Source: Acidobacteriota bacterium
Lineage (GTDB): Bacteria; Acidobacteriota; Vicinamibacteria; Vicinamibacterales; UBA8438
Direction: 5' to 3'
Assembly (NCBI GenBank): GCA_009838525.1
Contig: VXRJ01000018.1
Location: 645,087 to 709,086 of the forward strand
Length of the DNA: 64,000 nt
Positions 61,607 to 64,000 of the stretch are shown piece by piece; the stretch's first letter is position 1; every line of letters begins with the position of its first letter. The notes under the pieces are model-generated. The model was not told where the DNA came from, did not search any database, and saw nothing but the letters and a program-made list of their open reading frames with translations. Both the position numbers and the translations under genes were made by a program.

Positions 61607-64000
61607 GTGGCCGACTTCGTTCACCTTCATCTGCATACCGAATTCTCACTCCTTGACGGTGCCTGCCGCATTGGCGAGATGCTCGACCGCGCGGCGGAGC
61701 TGAAAATGCCGGCGGTGGCCGTCACCGAACATGGGAACCTCTTTTCAGCAGTCACCTTTCACGATGCGGCACGAGAGCGGGGGATCAAGCCCATCATCGG
61801 ATGCGAGGTGTACGTCGCTCCTCACGACCGGCGCGACCGTAGCGGACAGCCAGGCGATACGGCGAACCATCTTGTGCTGCTCGCGTCGAACGAGACCGGC
61901 TACCGCAACCTGATCAAGCTGGTCTCATCCGGCTACACCGACGGCTTCTACTACAAGCCGCGGATCGACAAGGATCTCCTCGCTCAACACGCCGGCGGAT
62001 TGATCGGGCTGAGCGCCTGCCTCAAGGGAGAAGTAGCGCAGCGTATCACTCGCCAGCAGATCAACGAGGCTCGCGCCGCAGCCGCCACGTTTCGCGACAT
62101 CCTCGGCGCCGAGAACTTCTACCTGGAGATGCAGTACCAGGGGATCCCCGATCAACAGGTGGTCAACCGGGGACTGCAACCGATCGCGGCGGACCTCAAC
62201 CTTCCCCTCGTATGCACGAATGACGTTCATTACCTGCAACAGGCGGATTTTGAGCCGCACGACGTTCTGCTGTGCATCGGCACCGGCAAGAACGTAGACG
62301 ACGAGAAACGACTCCGCTACCACGGCGATCAGTTCTTCCTCAAGACACCGGAGGAGATGGCGGCTGTCTTTGGCGACTTCCCGGAAGCGCTCAGCAATAC
62401 CCTGGCGATCGCGGAACGATGCAACGTGCAGATTCCGGGGGACAACTATCACCTGCCGCGCTTCGACGTACCCGATCCCTTCACGGGCCCGGACGACTAC
62501 TTTGCGCACGTCACGCGGGAGGGATTCACCCACCGGCGGGCCCGGCTCGAGGATCTCGCGGCCCGCGGCCTGCTGAAGCATGGCCTCGATGAGTACGATC
62601 AACGGCTCCAGTACGAGATCGGCGTGATCCAGAACATGGGTTTCGCCGGTTACTTCCTGATCGTCTGGGACTTCATACGGTACGCGCGAGAGCGGGGCGT
62701 ACCCGTCGGTCCCGGACGCGGATCGGCGGCCGGCAGCCTGGTTGCCTATGCTCTGCGGATCACCGACATTGATCCCCTGGAGTACGACCTGATCTTCGAG
62801 CGGTTCCTCAATCCGGAACGCATCTCGCTGCCTGACATCGATATCGATTTCTGCGAACGGCGGCGCGGCGAGATCATCGACTACGTCACCCGCAAGTACG
62901 GCCGCGAGAACGTGGCCCAGATCATCACGTTCGGGACGATGAAGGCACGCGCGGTAGTGCGGGACGTCGGTCGCGTGCAGGGGCTGTCCTACGCGGAGGC
63001 GGACCGGGTCGCTAAACAGATCCCGTCGGCGCTCGACATGACGCTCGAGAAGGCGCTCAAGGAAAACGCCGTGCTTCGCGACATGGAACAGGGCGACCCG
63101 AAGGTGCAGAACCTGCTCAGGGTGGCGCGCCGTCTCGAGGGGGTGACGCGCCACGCGTCCGTTCACGCCGCCGGGGTCGTGATCGCCCCGGAAGCGATCT
63201 CGGAGTTCGCTCCGCTCTACAAGAGCCAGAAGGACGAGATCACGACCCAATGGGGCTGGAAGGAAATCGAGCGGGTCGGGCTGCTCAAGATGGACTTCCT
63301 CGGCCTCAGCACGCTGACGCTTCTGCACGACGCAGTGGAGATGATTGAGCGGACGACAGGGAACCGCGTTGCCCTTGATGGTCTCCCGCTCGATGACGCC
63401 CCCACCTACCGGCTGTTCACAGACGCGCAGACAAACGGCATCTTCCAGTTCGAGAGCTCCGGCATGCGCGATGTGCTGCGCAAGGCGAAGCCACAACGGT
63501 TCGACGATCTGATTGCCCTCAACGCCCTGTATCGGCCCGGCCCGCTCGGTGGCGGCGTCATCAGCGACTACATCAGGCAGAAGGAGGGCTCGCAGAAGAT
63601 CACGCACCCCACTCCGGAGCTCGAACCGATTCTGCGGGAGACCTATGGCGTGATTGCCTACCAGGAGCAGGTGATGCGGATCGCCGGCGAACTGGCCGGC
63701 TTTTCCATGGGCCAGGCGGACATCCTCCGCAAGGCCATGGGCAAGAAGAACGAAGCCGTAATGGAAGGGCAACGCGAGCCGTTCATGCAGGGGGCACTGA
63801 AGGAAGGCCTGCAGCACGAAACGGCGAAAGTGCTCTTCGACCGAATCAAGCACTTCGCCGGTTACGGCTTCAACAAGAGCCACTCGACGGCTTATGCGCT
63901 CCTGGCATACCAGACGGCCTACCTGAAGGTGCATTACCCGGCCCACTTCATGGCGGCGCTGTTGACCATCGAACGACAGAACACGGACAAGGTCGCGCTC
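61607..64000 (+). CDS. dnaE: DNA polymerase III alpha subunit (partial, C-terminus beyond the window)
   Basis: This is the first 798 codons of the replicative polymerase. The PHP domain starts FVHLHLHTEFSLLDGACRIG and contains VAVTEHGNL and PIIGCEVYVA. The polymerase region has FAGYFLIVWDFIRYARERGV, VGPGRGSAAGSLVAYALRI, and the catalytic acidic motif LPDIDIDFCERRRGEII. The fingers have GYGFNKSHSTAYALLAYQTA. GTG 61607 is preceded by GGAGGAG about 11 bases upstream. It reads through to the right edge without a break. It is a DnaE1-type Gram-negative enzyme. Confidence 0.97.
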   Translation, partial: MADFVHLHLHTEFSLLDGACRIGEMLDRAAELKMPAVAVTEHGNLFSAVTFHDAARERGIKPIIGCEVYVAPHDRRDRSGQPGDTANHLVLLASNETGYRNLIKLVSSGYTDGFYYKPRIDKDLLAQHAGGLIGLSACLKGEVAQRITRQQINEARAAAATFRDILGAENFYLEMQYQGIPDQQVVNRGLQPIAADLNLPLVCTNDVHYLQQADFEPHDVLLCIGTGKNVDDEKRLRYHGDQFFLKTPEEMAAVFGDFPEALSNTLAIAERCNVQIPGDNYHLPRFDVPDPFTGPDDYFAHVTREGFTHRRARLEDLAARGLLKHGLDEYDQRLQYEIGVIQNMGFAGYFLIVWDFIRYARERGVPVGPGRGSAAGSLVAYALRITDIDPLEYDLIFERFLNPERISLPDIDIDFCERRRGEIIDYVTRKYGRENVAQIITFGTMKARAVVRDVGRVQGLSYAEADRVAKQIPSALDMTLEKALKENAVLRDMEQGDPKVQNLLRVARRLEGVTRHASVHAAGVVIAPEAISEFAPLYKSQKDEITTQWGWKEIERVGLLKMDFLGLSTLTLLHDAVEMIERTTGNRVALDGLPLDDAPTYRLFTDAQTNGIFQFESSGMRDVLRKAKPQRFDDLIALNALYRPGPLGGGVISDYIRQKEGSQKITHPTPELEPILRETYGVIAYQEQVMRIAGELAGFSMGQADILRKAMGKKNEAVMEGQREPFMQGALKEGLQHETAKVLFDRIKHFAGYGFNKSHSTAYALLAYQTAYLKVHYPAHFMAALLTIERQNTDKVAL

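Noticed and set aside
61925-63946. A 673-codon open frame on the minus strand
   Set aside because: It lies fully opposite the conserved dnaE polymerase region, and its sequence is the His/Arg/Val-rich type seen for antisense frames throughout the window.

Overview
The window is 64 kb of dense, GC-rich bacterial chromosome with no sign of phage, insertion sequences, CRISPR or rRNA. It encodes Gram-negative-type housekeeping genes (BtuF lipoprotein, haem c proteins, FtsK, LexA, MutS, RecG, Rho, GuaA, DnaE). It also carries secreted haem c/copper-monooxygenase-like and TPR proteins of a kind common in Acidobacteriota. My best guess is an uncultured member of Acidobacteriota (Vicinamibacteria-like). 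This is an inference from gene content and is not proven by any marker here.

Layout. (1) 1-2645, minus: a B12-riboswitch-controlled cobalamin ABC transporter, btuF-btuC-btuD, cut by the left edge. (2) 2704-5022, minus: a secreted haem c/copper protein and a secreted partner. (3) 5105-16048, plus: an 11 kb aromatic supraoperon, aroDE-trpEGDCFBA-chorismate mutase-DAHP synthase-tyrA. Nearly all genes overlap by ATGA/GTGA. A short leader peptide with a Tyr/Trp/Trp/Tyr/Phe cluster and an intrinsic terminator with a competing antiterminator precede it. (4) 16062-18362: a small PKD-like secreted protein, divergent from pepA and a small membrane protein. (5) 18459-23960, minus: lexA-like gene, DUF3467, nth, a zincin, rsmA, ftsK. 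The LexA-like protein has lost both catalytic residues of self-cleavage. (6) 24027-31340: unknown protein, recG, rsmD, coaD, an aspartate aminotransferase, a membrane glycosyltransferase and a CoA-binding protein. (7) 31402-36415: rho, a CDGSH protein, and a dnaJ-clpB pair whose ClpB lacks the N-domain. (8) 36524-43742: sodium symporter, bacilliredoxin, ferrochelatase, hydroxypyruvate isomerase-like protein, TPR protein, acylphosphatase, apt and two tRNAs. (9) 43801-50110: a Tat-exported GH99-like protein with a dockerin-like segment, a YfgM-like protein, and a polyamine neighbourhood (aguB, aguA and a deoxyhypusine-synthase-family enzyme next to tsaB). (10) 50149-54688: mutS, DUF465 and the phosphatidylethanolamine genes psd-pssA. 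(11) 54803-64000: a PQQ-propeller protein coupled to a 1298-residue histidine kinase, then guaA and the first 798 codons of dnaE.

A feature that runs through the window is promoter geometry. At many transcription units a -10-like hexamer ends only 5-8 bases before the start codon and no Shine-Dalgarno is present, which implies leaderless mRNAs. Other genes (rho, lexA, btuF, DAHP synthase, DUF465) have longer leaders and visible ribosome binding sites. The most interesting points for follow-up are the aromatic attenuator, the dyad-less LexA, the leaderless promoter pattern, the N-domain-less ClpB coupled to DnaJ, and the polyamine cluster.
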